Shown: positions 1-8,615, counted from the first letter of the stretch. The stretch is 64,000 nt of DNA from Gramella sp. MAR_2010_147 (GCF_900105135.1 NZ_LT629741.1:1-64000), one strand, 5' to 3'. Translations and numbers: made by a program. Notes: generated by a model from the letters alone, not told the origin.

Positions 1-156
1 GTTAGAATTCCAATATTTCCTCCAGCGCCCTGTAACATATATACATTCTCATTTACAGGAATGATCCTGATCTCTACATCTTTCATATCCTGAAAGGCAA
101 ACAGAGAAGAGTTTATTAAAAAGTATTGAAAACAGAATTTTAAAAGAGTATTTCAT
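1..156 (-). CDS. MBL-fold metallo-hydrolase, N-terminal fragment
   Basis: This is the 5' end of a minus-strand gene that runs off the left edge. An ATG at 156 opens a hydrophobic stretch typical of a Sec signal peptide (MKYSFKILFSIL), but the frame then shifts. Removing one base from the A5 run at 118-122 joins it to a frame reading INSSLFAFQDMKDVEIRIIP followed by NVYMLQGAGGNIGIL. The last part resembles the first beta-strands of secreted flavobacterial metallo-beta-lactamase-fold hydrolases; the metal-binding HxHxDH motif would lie outside the window. If the shift is real, the only ATG in the second frame is at 86. It is divergent from rpsU. I read the shift as a consensus error (see findings). 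The family call rests on about 25 residues. Confidence 0.5.
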
Positions 157-248
157 GATGGCTAGTTTATAGATTTCTAATTTACAGAAAAACTGGAACT
201 TAGTATTTAAATGTATGCTTTATAAATTGAAATAAAATAATAAAAATA

Positions 249-279
249 TTGGGTGTTTTGTATAAATGCATTATCTTTG
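249..279 (+). promoter_or_regulatory. Bacteroidota-type promoter for rpsU
   Basis: TTG at 249-251 and TATCTTTG at 272-279 match the Bacteroidota consensus -33 TTG / -7 TAnnTTTG with 20 bases between. It lies 35 bases upstream of the rpsU start codon and nothing else is in the gap. Confidence 0.6.
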
Positions 280-313
280 CAGCCGATTCCAAAAGAAGGG
301 AGGTGATGACACT

Positions 314-507
314 ATGTTAATTATACAGTTAAAGACGGAGAAAATATAGATAGAGCTCTTAAGCGTTTTAAGCGTAAGTTCGACAAAACAGGAACTATGC
401 GTCAGCTAAGAGATCGTCAGCATTTTACGAAACCTTCTGTAGAGCGTAGAGCTCAGGTTCAGAAAGCTGAATACATTCAGCATCTGAGAGACGCAGAAGA
501 TATCTAG
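314..507 (+). CDS. rpsU: 30S ribosomal protein S21 (frame broken by one missing base)
   Basis: S21 binds the small ribosomal subunit near the 3' end of 16S rRNA and helps mRNA engagement. From the ATG at 314 the raw frame reads MLII and then stops within 12 codons. Adding one C at about 326 (ATA C AG to ATA CCA) restores VKDGENIDRALKRFKRKFDK and on to the stop at 505-507, giving the expected 64 residues with the basic C-terminal half of S21. The span is 194 bases, exactly one short of 65 codons. It has its own TAnnTTTG promoter, a GGAGGTGAT element 5 to 13 bases upstream of the start, and an intrinsic terminator. A ribosomal protein gene is unlikely to be truly inactivated here, so a sequence error is the best explanation. 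Identity is confident; the frameshift is seen directly. Confidence 0.85.
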
Positions 508-532
508 TAAAAAGCTAATATCATTTAAGAAG

Positions 533-560
533 AACCACCGATTATTTCGGTGGTTTTTTT
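533..560 (+). terminator. Intrinsic terminator of rpsU
   Basis: Perfect 8-bp stem AACCACCG (533-540) / CGGTGGTT (548-555), 7-base loop, followed by a T run to 560. It begins 26 bases after the rpsU stop. Confidence 0.85.
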
Positions 561-593
561 ATTTAATGTGCTCTTATTTAAAAACTTGTCAAC

Positions 594-609
594 ACGAAAA
601 CGTTTTCGT
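594..609 (+). promoter_or_regulatory. 16-bp perfect palindrome, probable LacI/GalR-family operator
   Basis: ACGAAAACGTTTTCGT is a perfect palindrome centred on CG, the typical shape of operators bound by LacI/GalR-family sugar regulators. It lies 76 bases upstream of the start of the alpha-amylase gene, where a maltose/alpha-glucan regulator would be expected to act. A TTG at 586-588 could serve as a -33 element, in which case a bound repressor would block the promoter. Binding by a LacI-type protein is an inference; no regulator gene is in the window. Confidence 0.5.
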
Positions 610-636
610 TTATGTGATTCTCTTTTTTAGATCGTT

Positions 637-652
637 AAAAACTTCGGTTTTT
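637..652 (+). terminator. Small UUCG hairpin in the amylase leader
   Basis: AAAAAC / GTTTTT with a TTCG tetraloop, between the palindrome and the amylase start. The stem ends in Ts but the T tail is part of the stem. It may be a weak terminator or attenuator, or a stabilising 5' hairpin. Confidence 0.35.
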
Positions 653-684
653 CATAATTTGAGGATAACCCTAAATAATTTATT

Positions 685-2054
685 ATGAAAAAACTTAACC
701 TTTACGCTGTTTGGCTTCTTCAATCTTATTCTTCAGCTCGTGTGAGCAGGAGAAAAATTGCTTCAGAAGAGATCCAGAATCAGAACACTTTAAGATCCCA
801 AACTAAAAACTCCAATACTACCAAAGCCCAGGTGGGTGGTAAAGTAATGATGCAGGCTTTCTACTGGGATGTTCCTGCTGGTGGTACCTGGTGGGAAACT
901 ATTGAAAATAAGATCCGGCCTGGAGTAATGCCGGTATAAGATGCTATTTGGGTTCCTCCGGCTTCTAAAGCACAAAACGGACCTTTTCTATGGGTACGAT
1001 CCTTTTGATTATTATGATTTGGTGATTTTAATCAATGGGATCTACCGAGACCAGGTTTGGTTCCAGAACAGAGCTTCAATCAATGATCTCAACTGCACAT
1101 TCCAATAATATTAGTGTAATAGCAGATATCGTGCTAAATCATAATAGTGGCGGTGCTTCTGAAAATAATCGTACACCGGTACATCTACTTATACCGATTA
1201 TGATCCTGCTTCAGGTTTATTTTACAGGTCTGCTGCAGATTTTCATCCTAATGATACCATAGCAATGATTCTGGAGTATTTGGCGGCTTTGCAGATCTAT
1301 GTCACGATAAAACCTATGTGCAGGATTGGCTTTGGAATAAACCGAATTCGGTTGCGAAGTACTACAAGAATACCATGGGATTTGATGGTTGGAGATTTGA
1401 TTATGTAAAAGGTTTTGCACCATGGGTGGTGAACAGCTGGACTGATGAAGTAGGAGGTTTTGCCGTTGGAGAGTATTGGGATGGAAATGCCGCTACTCTG
1501 GAAGCCTGGGTAAACCAATCTGGAGCCTCTGCATTCGATTTTGCTTGTTATTATAGAATGAAGGATGCCTTTGAAGGAATGATCTTTCCAGATTACAGGA
1601 TGATATGCTCTGGAAGAGAAAACCTATGAAGGCCGTTACTTTTGTAACAAACCATGATACAGATGAAATCTATACCGGGAAAATGCTGGCCTACGCTTAT
1701 ATTATGACACATGAAGGTTATCCTACTGTTTTTTACCAGGATTACGAAGAATGGCTGGATAAGGATAAATTGAATAATCTTATTTGGATTCACAATAATA
1801 AGGCCGGTGGATCTACAGATATTTTGCATGCAGATCAGGACGAGTATGTAGCCCGTAGAAATGGAGCTCCCGGTTTGATAGTTTATTTAAACGATAGTAA
1901 TAGTAGATTAGAAAGATGGGTGCCAACAAATTGGTATAACCAAACCATAAAAGAATACACAGGTAATTCTAATTGGCAGCCAACGACACAGGGAGATGGT
2001 TGGGTTAAAATAGAAGTTCCCGCGAACTCTTATTCTATATGGTCCACTTTGTAA
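685..2054 (+). pseudogene. GH13 alpha-amylase lipoprotein, reading frame broken by many single-base indels
   Basis: The gene is spread over three frames that rejoin into one GH13 alpha-amylase of about 455 residues. With one T added at 710-712 the N-terminus becomes a lipoprotein signal ending ILFFSSC. The parts then read [33 protein letters not shown] (conserved region I); GFDGWRFDYVKGF with the nucleophile Asp (about 1396); GEYWD with the acid/base Glu; and FVTNHDT with the third catalytic Asp (about 1656). The C-terminus is a small beta-domain ending at 2054. All catalytic motifs survive. Breaks lie near 711, 740-760, 915, 938, 986, 994, 1020, 1035, 1170, 1258 and 1578, nearly all one base lost from a short run. 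Such enzymes degrade starch-like glucans at the cell surface. I favour an intact gene with a poor consensus over true decay. Confidence 0.75.
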
Positions 2055-2071
2055 GTATTGATTAAAACTTT

Positions 2072-2125
2072 AAAAACTGTTGATAGGCTAAAGTTTAGTA
2101 ACTTTGTTTATCAACAGTTTTTTTT
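2072..2125 (+). terminator. Long terminator hairpin ending at the xerC start codon
   Basis: A 14-bp perfect stem pairs 2072-2085 (AAAAACTGTTGATA) with 2109-2122 (TATCAACAGTTTTT). The T run goes to 2125, and the xerC ATG is at 2126. It can terminate amylase transcription. The loop contains a promoter -7 element (separate entry), so terminator and promoter are overlaid. Confidence 0.7.
2080..2106 (+). promoter_or_regulatory. Promoter for xerC inside the terminator loop
   Basis: TTG at 2080-2082 and TAACTTTG at 2099-2106 with 16 bases between. The -7 is an exact TAnnTTTG. A start site a few bases downstream would leave a leader of only about 10-15 bases before the xerC ATG at 2126. Confidence 0.45.
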
Positions 2126-3016
2126 ATGCCGTTTTCTGCTTTCCTGGATTATCTTCAGCTTGAGAAAAAATACTCCGTACATACCATTACGGCTTATAAA
2201 GCAGATCTTAGTGATTTTCAGCTTTATATAGAAACCGCTTTTGAGCAGAAAACACTTGATGATGTAAATTATGCTCAGATTCGAAGTTGGATCGTTGAGC
2301 TTTCTGAATCAAATATTTCTAACCGAACGATCAATAGAAAAATTTCCTCTCTAAAGGCTTATTATCGGTTTCTTTTAAAAACCGAACAAATAGAGTCTTC
2401 TCCACTTACAAAACATAAAGCTTTAAAAACACCAAAAAAGATTCAGATTCCTTTTTCAGAAGATGAGATTGTGCGGGTACTGGAAACGATAGATGATTCT
2501 ACGTTAGAAGGTATCAGGGATAGATTGATCGTTGAGCTATTTTATTCAACAGGGATTAGAAGGGCAGAACTGATCAATATTAAAATTTCAGATTTGGATC
2601 TCGATGGGGGAGTACTAAAAGTTTTGGGGAAAAGAAATAAGGAGAGATATATTCCCCTGATTGCTTCCGTAAAAGATACCGCTTCCAAATATCTTGAAGG
2701 CAGAAGGCATACGGAGAATATATCAGGATCAGACTATCTTTTTCTAACTTCCAAAGGAGATAAAATCTATGAAAGTTTTGTTTATAGAATTATAAATAAT
2801 TATTTTAGTAAAGTGTCTGGCAAATTGAAAAGAAGTCCGCATATTTTGCGACATTCTTTTGCCACTCATTTATTGAACCAGGGCGCGAATTTAAATGCGG
2901 TAAAAGAATTATTGGGTCACTCCAGTTTAGCAGCGACTCAGGTCTACACCCATAACAGCATTGCCGAATTGAGTAAAATTCACCAAAACGCTCATCCCCG
3001 GAACAATAAGAATTAA
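2126..3016 (+). CDS. xerC: Tyrosine recombinase XerC/XerD
   Basis: Site-specific recombinase that resolves chromosome dimers at dif. The 296 residues match the usual Xer length. The N-terminal SAM-like core-binding domain spans about residues 1-95 and the catalytic domain follows. Catalytic residues visible are Arg in STGIRRAEL (about 145), Lys in GKRNKERY, His239 and Arg242 in HILRHSFATH, His265 in LLGHSS, and the Tyr274 nucleophile in TQVYTHN. The start ATG sits directly at the T run of the upstream hairpin. hpf follows after 33 bases, a pairing common in flavobacteria. Housekeeping Xer is more likely than a phage integrase because no mobile-element genes flank it. XerC versus XerD cannot be decided from sequence alone. 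Confidence 0.9.
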   Translation: MPFSAFLDYLQLEKKYSVHTITAYKADLSDFQLYIETAFEQKTLDDVNYAQIRSWIVELSESNISNRTINRKISSLKAYYRFLLKTEQIESSPLTKHKALKTPKKIQIPFSEDEIVRVLETIDDSTLEGIRDRLIVELFYSTGIRRAELINIKISDLDLDGGVLKVLGKRNKERYIPLIASVKDTASKYLEGRRHTENISGSDYLFLTSKGDKIYESFVYRIINNYFSKVSGKLKRSPHILRHSFATHLLNQGANLNAVKELLGHSSLAATQVYTHNSIAELSKIHQNAHPRNNKN

Positions 3017-3049
3017 CTTAACCTTTTGTTTAATTAAATTCTATTGGAT

Positions 3050-3352
3050 ATGAAAATGAATTTGCAGTCTGTGAACTTCAATGCCGACCAAAAGCTAATT
3101 GACTTCACTCAAAAGAAACTTGATAAACTGGATACTTACTTTGACAAGATTATTCATGCCGATGTTTATTTTAAAGTTCAAAATACTAGTGGGAAAGATA
3201 ATAAGATTACCGAAATTTTGCTAAGTGTTCCTGGTGGAGATATTATGGTTAAAAAGACCTGTAATAAATTTGAAGCTTGTGTAGATGAATGTGTTAGTTC
3301 GCTTCAAAGACAGTTAATTAAGAAAAAGGAAAAAATGAGCTCACATGTTTAG
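3050..3352 (+). CDS. hpf: Ribosome hibernation promoting factor, short form
   Basis: HPF/RaiA family protein that binds 30S subunits in stationary phase and blocks translation. The 100 residues are the short form, without the dimerising C-terminal domain of long HPF. The N-terminus reads MKMNLQSVNFNADQKLIDF, and the family pattern of beta-strands and two helices is visible, with a Lys-rich C-terminus (QLIKKKEKM). An in-frame TTG at 3044 could extend it by two residues, but ATG at 3050 is the family-like start. It probably shares the xerC transcript. Confidence 0.9.
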   Translation: MKMNLQSVNFNADQKLIDFTQKKLDKLDTYFDKIIHADVYFKVQNTSGKDNKITEILLSVPGGDIMVKKTCNKFEACVDECVSSLQRQLIKKKEKMSSHV

Positions 3353-3375
3353 CTAATTTTTTTTAAAATTATTTT

Positions 3376-3404
3376 TTGATAAAGGAATAATTTATATACA
3401 TTTG
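3376..3404 (+). promoter_or_regulatory. Promoter for the tRNA-tuf operon
   Basis: TTG at 3376-3378 and an exact TAnnTTTG (TACATTTG, 3397-3404), 18 bases apart, in an A/T-rich stretch 51 bases before tRNA-Thr. This is one of the best consensus matches in the window, as expected for a highly expressed locus. Confidence 0.7.
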
Positions 3405-3455
3405 CAGTCCGTTAGAAATAGCGGACTTTTTTATGCTGAAAAAGTAGCATAAAAG

Positions 3456-3529
3456 GCCGATGTAGCTCAGCTGGCTAGAGCAGCTGATTTGTAATCAGCA
3501 GGTCGTGGGTTCGAGTCCCTCCATCGGCT
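3456..3529 (+). tRNA. tRNA-Thr (TGT)
   Basis: 74 bases with acceptor stem GCCGATG/CATCGGC. The anticodon arm is GCTGA-TTTGTAA-TCAGC with anticodon TGT, and the T arm contains GGTTCGAGTCC. CCA is not encoded. First gene of the tRNA-tuf cluster; an identical copy is at 24663-24736. Confidence 0.95.
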
Positions 3530-3630
3530 CTTGAAATACTGAAATCACCGAAGTTTCAGAGATAATTTGAAATTTAAGTCCTTAAGGATTAATAAATTGA
3601 AAAAAATCTTCTGAAATTTTAAAAAATGCT

Positions 3631-3661
3631 TTGGATGGTGCTTCAAATTTACTTTAATTTG
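3631..3661 (+). promoter_or_regulatory. Possible second promoter, before tRNA-Tyr
   Basis: TTG at 3631-3633 and TTAATTTG at 3654-3661, which fits TAnnTTTG except at the second base, 20 bases apart. It sits in the unusually long 199-base gap between tRNA-Thr and tRNA-Tyr and may boost the downstream tRNAs and tuf. Confidence 0.35.
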
Positions 3662-3728
3662 CAGCCGTTTTAAAACCATCAGAAGCTTAGCTGTTTCAGC
3701 TACGGTTCTATGAAATAGTGGTAAAATT

Positions 3729-3810
<82 letters not shown>

Positions 3811-3931
3811 CAAAGATTTTATGAAAATTGCGAAGAAAACTCATTTTCTAAAGCGATTGAATAAAAAGCTTAGTAAGGGGTCACCCTTACGGATCATCAA
3901 ATTTATTTGATAATCCTTAAATATATGTAAT

Positions 3932-4004
3932 GCGGGAGTAGCTCAGTTGGTAGAGCGTCAGCCTTCCAAGCTGAATGTCGCCGGTTCGAACCCGGTCTCC
4001 CGCT
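3932..4004 (+). tRNA. tRNA-Gly (TCC)
   Basis: 73 bases with acceptor stem GCGGGAG/CTCCCGC. Stem TCAGC/GCTGA encloses loop CTTCCAA, giving anticodon TCC. A short hairpin (GTAAGGG/CCCTTAC, 3873-3890) lies in the spacer upstream. Confidence 0.95.
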
Positions 4005-4142
4005 CTAAATTAAATTGAATCAAGATGTCCCCCGGTACAGGGTAGTTTGAAATTCAGGTTTTGTAGCCTTTAATTTTGAATCTATTCTTTTAAAACCAAA
4101 TTATGGGTTGTGTCGGCAATGTTACCTCAGTCTTGATCGTGT

Positions 4143-4166
4143 CCATAAGCCCTAGTAGGTTTATGG
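4143..4166 (+). other. Spacer hairpin between tRNA-Gly and tRNA-Thr
   Basis: CCATAAGCC (4143-4151) pairs with GGTTTATGG (4158-4166) around a 6-base loop, with one G-T pair. It lies in a 192-base spacer without a gene. A near-palindrome CAGTCAATTGTCTG (4183-4196) abuts the next tRNA. Both may guide processing of the tRNA precursor. Confidence 0.4.
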
Positions 4167-4196
4167 TTATTGCTGTTTGAAACAGTCAATTGTCTG

Positions 4197-4268
<72 letters not shown>

Positions 4269-4325
4269 CTAGTTTTGTATAAAATTGAACACTAATATAT
4301 AACTAAGATTAAATAAGTATTAATT

Positions 4326-5513
4326 ATGGCAAAGGAAACTTACGATCGTTCCAAACCGCACCTAAATATTGGTACAATTGGACACGTAGATCACGGAAAA
4401 ACTACTTTAACTGCAGCGATTACTAAAGTGATGGCTGATGCTGGATATTCAGAAGCTAGTGCGTTTGATCAAATTGATAACGCTCCAGAAGAGAAGGAAA
4501 GAGGTATTACTATTAACTCTTCTCACGTTGAGTACTCAACTGAGAAGCGTCACTATGCGCACGTTGACTGTCCAGGTCACGCCGATTACGTAAAGAACAT
4601 GGTAACTGGTGCTGCTCAGATGGACGGTGCTATTCTTGTTGTTGCTGCGACTGATGGTCCTATGCCACAAACTCGTGAGCACATCCTTCTTGGACGCCAG
4701 GTTGGTATCCCAAGAATTGTTGTATTCTTGAATAAAGTTGACCTTGTTGATGATGAGGAGCTTTTAGAGCTTGTTGAGATGGAAGTAAGAGATCTTCTTT
4801 CTTTCTACGAGTATGATGGTGATAATGGTCCTGTAATTTCAGGTTCTGCACTTGGAGCTTTAGAAGGTGATGAGAAATGGTCTAAGACTGTTCTTGATCT
4901 TATGGAAGCTGTAGATACTTGGATTGAACTTCCTCAGCGTGATGTTGATAAAGCATTCTTAATGCCTATCGAAGATGTATTCTCTATTACAGGTCGTGGT
5001 ACTGTTGCAACTGGTCGTATTGAGACTGGTGTAGCTAACACTGGAGATCCTGTAGAGATCATTGGTATGGGAGCTGGAAAACTTACTTCTACTATTACTG
5101 GAGTTGAGATGTTCCGTAAGATTCTTGATAGAGGTGAAGCTGGAGATAACGTTGGTATCCTTCTAAGAGGTATTGAAAAGACTCAGATTTCTAGAGGTAT
5201 GGTAATCACTAAGCCTGGATCTGTAACTCCTCACGCTAAATTCAAAGCAGAGGTTTATATCCTTAAGAAAGAAGAAGGTGGACGTCACACTCCATTCCAT
5301 AATAACTACCGTCCTCAGTTCTACGTACGTACAACTGATGTTACAGGAACAATTAATCTTCCTGATGGTGTAGAAATGGTAATGCCAGGTGATAACCTTA
5401 CAATTACAGTTGAGCTTATTCAGCCTATCGCAATGAACCAGGGACTTCGTTTCGCTATCCGTGAAGGTGGTAGAACTGTAGGTGCTGGTCAGGTAACTGA
5501 AATTCTAGACTAA
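4326..5513 (+). CDS. tuf: Elongation factor Tu
   Basis: GTPase that delivers aminoacyl-tRNA to the ribosome. 395 residues, full length. The G-domain motifs are GHVDHGKT (19-26), DCPGHAD (about 81-87) and NKVD (about 136-139); the GITI effector region and domains II and III follow. It sits between tRNA-Thr(GGT) and tRNA-Trp, so its message is probably cut from a mixed tRNA/mRNA transcript starting near 3411. A strong hairpin follows at 5532-5560. Confidence 0.98.
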   Translation: MAKETYDRSKPHLNIGTIGHVDHGKTTLTAAITKVMADAGYSEASAFDQIDNAPEEKERGITINSSHVEYSTEKRHYAHVDCPGHADYVKNMVTGAAQMDGAILVVAATDGPMPQTREHILLGRQVGIPRIVVFLNKVDLVDDEELLELVEMEVRDLLSFYEYDGDNGPVISGSALGALEGDEKWSKTVLDLMEAVDTWIELPQRDVDKAFLMPIEDVFSITGRGTVATGRIETGVANTGDPVEIIGMGAGKLTSTITGVEMFRKILDRGEAGDNVGILLRGIEKTQISRGMVITKPGSVTPHAKFKAEVYILKKEEGGRHTPFHNNYRPQFYVRTTDVTGTINLPDGVEMVMPGDNLTITVELIQPIAMNQGLRFAIREGGRTVGAGQVTEILD

Positions 5514-5531
5514 GAATTATCTTAATATAAA

Positions 5532-5560
5532 AAGGTATCCCGTGAAGAGCGGGATACCTT
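5532..5560 (+). terminator. Hairpin after tuf
   Basis: Perfect stem AAGGTATCCCG (5532-5542) / CGGGATACCTT (5550-5560) with a 7-base loop. Only a mixed T-rich tail follows (TTCACTTATATTT), so it may terminate partly or mark RNA processing, with some read-through to tRNA-Trp and secE. Confidence 0.65.
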
Positions 5561-5571
5561 CACTTATATTT

Positions 5572-5644
5572 ACGGGTTTAGCTCAGTTGGTAGAGCACTG
5601 GTCTCCAAAACCAGGTGTCGGGAGTTCGAGCCTCTCAACCCGTG
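5572..5644 (+). tRNA. tRNA-Trp (CCA)
   Basis: 73 bases with acceptor stem ACGGGTT/AACCCGT. Stem CTGGT/ACCAG encloses loop CTCCAAA, giving anticodon CCA. It lies between tuf and secE, a position conserved in several phyla. Confidence 0.95.
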
Positions 5645-5662
5645 CAAATATCTTTTTATAAA

Positions 5663-5860
5663 ATGGCAGGAATTGTTAATTACATATCAGAATCATATAA
5701 CGAGTTAAGAAACCACGTTACCTGGACAAGCTGGTCTGAAGCTCAAAGGCTTACAGTGATTGTTGCAGTTTTCTCGATTATTTTTTCATTAGCTATTTGG
5801 GGTGTTGATACGCTTTTTAGTGGAGCGATTGAGCAATACTTTGAATGGGTTAAATCATAA
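5663..5860 (+). CDS. secE: Protein translocase subunit SecE
   Basis: Small inner-membrane subunit of the SecYEG channel. 65 residues from the ATG at 5663 (MAGIVNYISESYNELRN). The amphipathic helix contains HVTWTSWSEAQR, the conserved W-P-like position before the membrane segment, and one transmembrane helix follows (about residues 30-50, LTVIVAVFSIIFSLAIWGV). An in-frame ATG at 5615 would lie inside tRNA-Trp and is not credible. nusG follows after 11 bases. Confidence 0.95.
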   Translation: MAGIVNYISESYNELRNHVTWTSWSEAQRLTVIVAVFSIIFSLAIWGVDTLFSGAIEQYFEWVKS

Positions 5861-5871
5861 TTTAGATAGCT

Positions 5872-6423
5872 ATGGCAGAAGCAAAGGATAAAAAGTGGTA
5901 TGTGGTTCGTGCCGTTAGCGGACAGGAGAATAAAGTAAAAGATTATATCGAGAAAGAGATCGAATACTTAGGTCTTCAGGATGCGATAGATCAGGTTCTT
6001 GTTCCTACTGAAAAAGTAATTCAGATACGTAATGGAAAGAAAGTAAATAAAGAACGTGTTTATTTTCCGGGTTATGTAATGATTCAGGCAAATATTGGAG
6101 GGGAAATTCCTCATATTATTAAGGGGATAAATGGAGTTATTGGATTTTTAGGTGAAACCAAAGGAGGGGATCCTGTGCCACTTAGAAAGTCTGAAGTGAA
6201 TAGAATGTTAGGGAAAGTAGATGAGCTTTCTGTGAAAGCTGATAATGTTGCAATTCCGTTTACAATTGGTGAGACTATTAAAGTTATTGACGGACCGTTC
6301 AATGGATTTAATGGTACAGTAGAGAAGATTAATGAAGAAAAGCGTAAGCTTGAAGTAATGGTGAAGATTTTCGGAAGAAAAACACCATTAGAATTAAGCT
6401 ATATGCAAGTAGAAAAAGTATAA
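5872..6423 (+). CDS. nusG: Transcription termination/antitermination protein NusG
   Basis: Binds RNA polymerase and couples it to Rho or the ribosome. 183 residues. The N-terminal NGN domain starts KWYVVRAVSGQENKVKDYI and contains the conserved FPGYV. The C-terminal KOW domain (about 128-183) contains VIDGPFNGFNGTVEKI. It is in the usual place between secE and rplK. Confidence 0.97.
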   Translation: MAEAKDKKWYVVRAVSGQENKVKDYIEKEIEYLGLQDAIDQVLVPTEKVIQIRNGKKVNKERVYFPGYVMIQANIGGEIPHIIKGINGVIGFLGETKGGDPVPLRKSEVNRMLGKVDELSVKADNVAIPFTIGETIKVIDGPFNGFNGTVEKINEEKRKLEVMVKIFGRKTPLELSYMQVEKV

Positions 6424-6496
6424 TAATAACTGTTACATATTTTTTGATTGTTTTTTAAGCTTCCACTCAATAAACGATCATTTAAAAATTTGAAAA

Positions 6497-6934
6497 ATGG
6501 CAAAAGAAGTAAGTAAAGTTGTAAAACTACAAGTTCGCGGAGGTGCTGCTAACCCATCACCACCAGTTGGACCTGCTTTAGGTGCTGCCGGAGTAAACAT
6601 CATGGAATTCTGTAAGCAATTCAATGGTAGAACTCAGGATAAGCAAGGAAAGGTACTTCCAGTTGCAATTACTGTTTATAAGGATAAGTCTTTTGATTTT
6701 GTGATCAAAACTCCTCCTGCAGCAGTACAATTGATGGAAGCGGCTAAGACTAAAAAAGGTTCTGGTGAGCCGAACAGAAAAAAAGTAGCTAGTGTTTCTT
6801 GGGATCAGGTTAAAGCGATTGCAGAAGACAAGATGCAGGATCTTAATGCATTTACTGTAGAATCTGCAATGAAAATGGTTGCCGGAACAGCTCGTTCGAT
6901 GGGAATAACTGTAAAAGGTGATGCACCGTTTTAA
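6497..6934 (+). CDS. rplK: 50S ribosomal protein L11
   Basis: Part of the GTPase-associated centre on 23S rRNA. 145 residues, near the usual 141. The N-terminal domain has the proline-rich [20 protein letters not shown], and the C-terminal rRNA-binding domain ends [11 protein letters not shown]. First ribosomal gene of the rplKAJL group; rplA follows after 19 bases. Confidence 0.97.
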
Positions 6935-6953
6935 TCCTAAAAGAAATTAAGAA

Positions 6954-7652
6954 ATGGCAAAATTAACTAAAAAGCAAAAAGAAGCTCAGTCTAAGATTGA
7001 GAACGGCAAAACTTATACAGTTGCCGAAGCTTCAGCTTTGATAAAAGAAGTTACCAACGCAAATTTTGATCCTTCTGTAGATTTAGCGGTTCGTTTGAAC
7101 GTAGATCCTAGAAAAGCAAATCAAATGGTAAGAGGAGTGGTAACACTTCCGCATGGTACTGGTAAAGACGTTAAAGTTTTGGCTCTTGTTACTCCAGATA
7201 AGGAAGAAGAAGCTAAAGAAGCTGGTGCCGATTACGTTGGATTAGATGAGTATCTTGATAAGATCAAAGGCGGTTGGACAGATGTTGATGTGATCATCAC
7301 TATGCCAAGCGTTATGGGTAAACTTGGACCTTTGGGACGTGTTCTTGGACCAAGAGGTTTAATGCCTAACCCAAAGACCGGTACAGTAACTATGGATATC
7401 GCTAAAGCGGTTTCTGATGTGAAGGCTGGTAAGATTGACTTTAAGGTAGATAAGCACGGAATTGTGCACGCTGGAGTTGGAAAAGCATCTTTTGATGCTG
7501 AGAAAATTGCAGGTAACGCAAAGGAATTATTAACTACGCTGGTAAAATTGAAACCTCAGGCAGCAAAAGGTGTATATATAAAGAGTATTTATATGTCAAG
7601 TACCATGAGCCCGAGTGTAGCAATAGATACTAAAAGGTTTACTGAGCAATAA
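6954..7652 (+). CDS. rplA: 50S ribosomal protein L1
   Basis: Binds 23S rRNA at the L1 stalk. In many bacteria it also represses its own operon by binding an rRNA mimic in the rplK leader; whether that holds here is unknown. 232 residues. The signature region [20 protein letters not shown] lies about 123-142. rplJ follows after 9 bases. Confidence 0.97.
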   Translation: MAKLTKKQKEAQSKIENGKTYTVAEASALIKEVTNANFDPSVDLAVRLNVDPRKANQMVRGVVTLPHGTGKDVKVLALVTPDKEEEAKEAGADYVGLDEYLDKIKGGWTDVDVIITMPSVMGKLGPLGRVLGPRGLMPNPKTGTVTMDIAKAVSDVKAGKIDFKVDKHGIVHAGVGKASFDAEKIAGNAKELLTTLVKLKPQAAKGVYIKSIYMSSTMSPSVAIDTKRFTEQ

Positions 7653-7661
7653 TTTAAGATT

Positions 7662-8183
7662 ATGACAAGAGAAGAAAAAGCACAAGTTATAGAAGCTTTA
7701 ACTGCCCAGTTAGCCGAAAATCCAACAATCTATTTGGCTGACATTTCTGGCCTTGATGCTGGAAGTACTTCTAACTTACGTAGAGCTTGTTTTAAAGCAG
7801 ACGTAAAATTGGCGGTAGTTAAAAATACATTGCTTGCTAAGGCTATGGAGGCAGCTGAAAAAGATTTCGGTGACCTTCCAACAGTTTTAAAAGGCAATAC
7901 CTCAATAATGCTTTCTGAAACAGGAAATGCTCCTGCGAAAGTTATTAAGGAATTTAGAAAGAAATCTGAGAAACCTCTACTTAAAGGAGCTTTTGTTGAA
8001 GAAGCTATTTATGTAGGTGATGACTATCTTGACACACTTGTTAATATCAAGTCTAAAGAAGAAGTTATCGGGGATATCGTTGGATTACTTCAATCTCCTG
8101 CTAAAAATGTTGTTTCTGCACTTAAATCAGGTGGTGGAAAGATCGCAGGAATCCTTAAAACCCTTTCAGAAAAAGAGGGATAA
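7662..8183 (+). CDS. rplJ: 50S ribosomal protein L10
   Basis: Anchors the L7/L12 stalk to the ribosome. 173 residues. The N-terminal rRNA-binding domain (MTREEKAQVIEALTAQL, SGLDAGSTSNLRRACFKA) is followed by a C-terminal helix that carries L12 dimers. rplL follows after 57 bases. Confidence 0.97.
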   Translation: MTREEKAQVIEALTAQLAENPTIYLADISGLDAGSTSNLRRACFKADVKLAVVKNTLLAKAMEAAEKDFGDLPTVLKGNTSIMLSETGNAPAKVIKEFRKKSEKPLLKGAFVEEAIYVGDDYLDTLVNIKSKEEVIGDIVGLLQSPAKNVVSALKSGGGKIAGILKTLSEKEG

Positions 8184-8240
8184 AATAGTACGCACTTTTT
8201 AACAATTATAAATTAAAGAACTTTTTAAAAACGATAGAAA

Positions 8241-8615
8241 ATGGCAGATTTAAAAGATTTCGCAGAACAATTAGTTAATCTTACTGTAAAAGAAGTAAAC
8301 GAATTAGCTGATATTTTAAAAGAAGAATATGGTATAGAGCCTGCTGCTGCTGCAGTAGCTGTTGCTGGCGGTGCTGCTGGTGGTGGTGAAGAAGCTGAAG
8401 AGCAAACTGAATTCGACGTAATTCTTACTGCTCCAGGTGGATCTAAGTTAGCTGTAGTTAAACTTGTAAAAGAACTTACAGGACTAGGTCTTAAGGATGC
8501 TAAAGAATTAGTAGACGGTGCTCCTAAAGCAGTTAAAGAAGGAGTTGCTAAAGACGAAGCAGAAGCTCTTAAAGCACAATTAGAAGAAGCAGGAGCTGAG
8601 GTTGAGCTTAAATAA
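8241..8615 (+). CDS. rplL: 50S ribosomal protein L7/L12
   Basis: Multicopy stalk protein that recruits translational GTPases. 124 residues. It has an N-terminal dimerisation helix, an Ala/Gly-rich hinge (about 34-52) and a C-terminal domain with [21 protein letters not shown] long hairpin follows before rpoB. Confidence 0.97.
   Translation: MADLKDFAEQLVNLTVKEVNELADILKEEYGIEPAAAAVAVAGGAAGGGEEAEEQTEFDVILTAPGGSKLAVVKLVKELTGLGLKDAKELVDGAPKAVKEGVAKDEAEALKAQLEEAGAEVELK

Noticed and set aside
2126..3016. Tyrosine recombinase as prophage or integrative-element integrase
   Set aside because: Length and motifs fit housekeeping Xer, it is followed by hpf, and no att repeats or mobile genes flank it.
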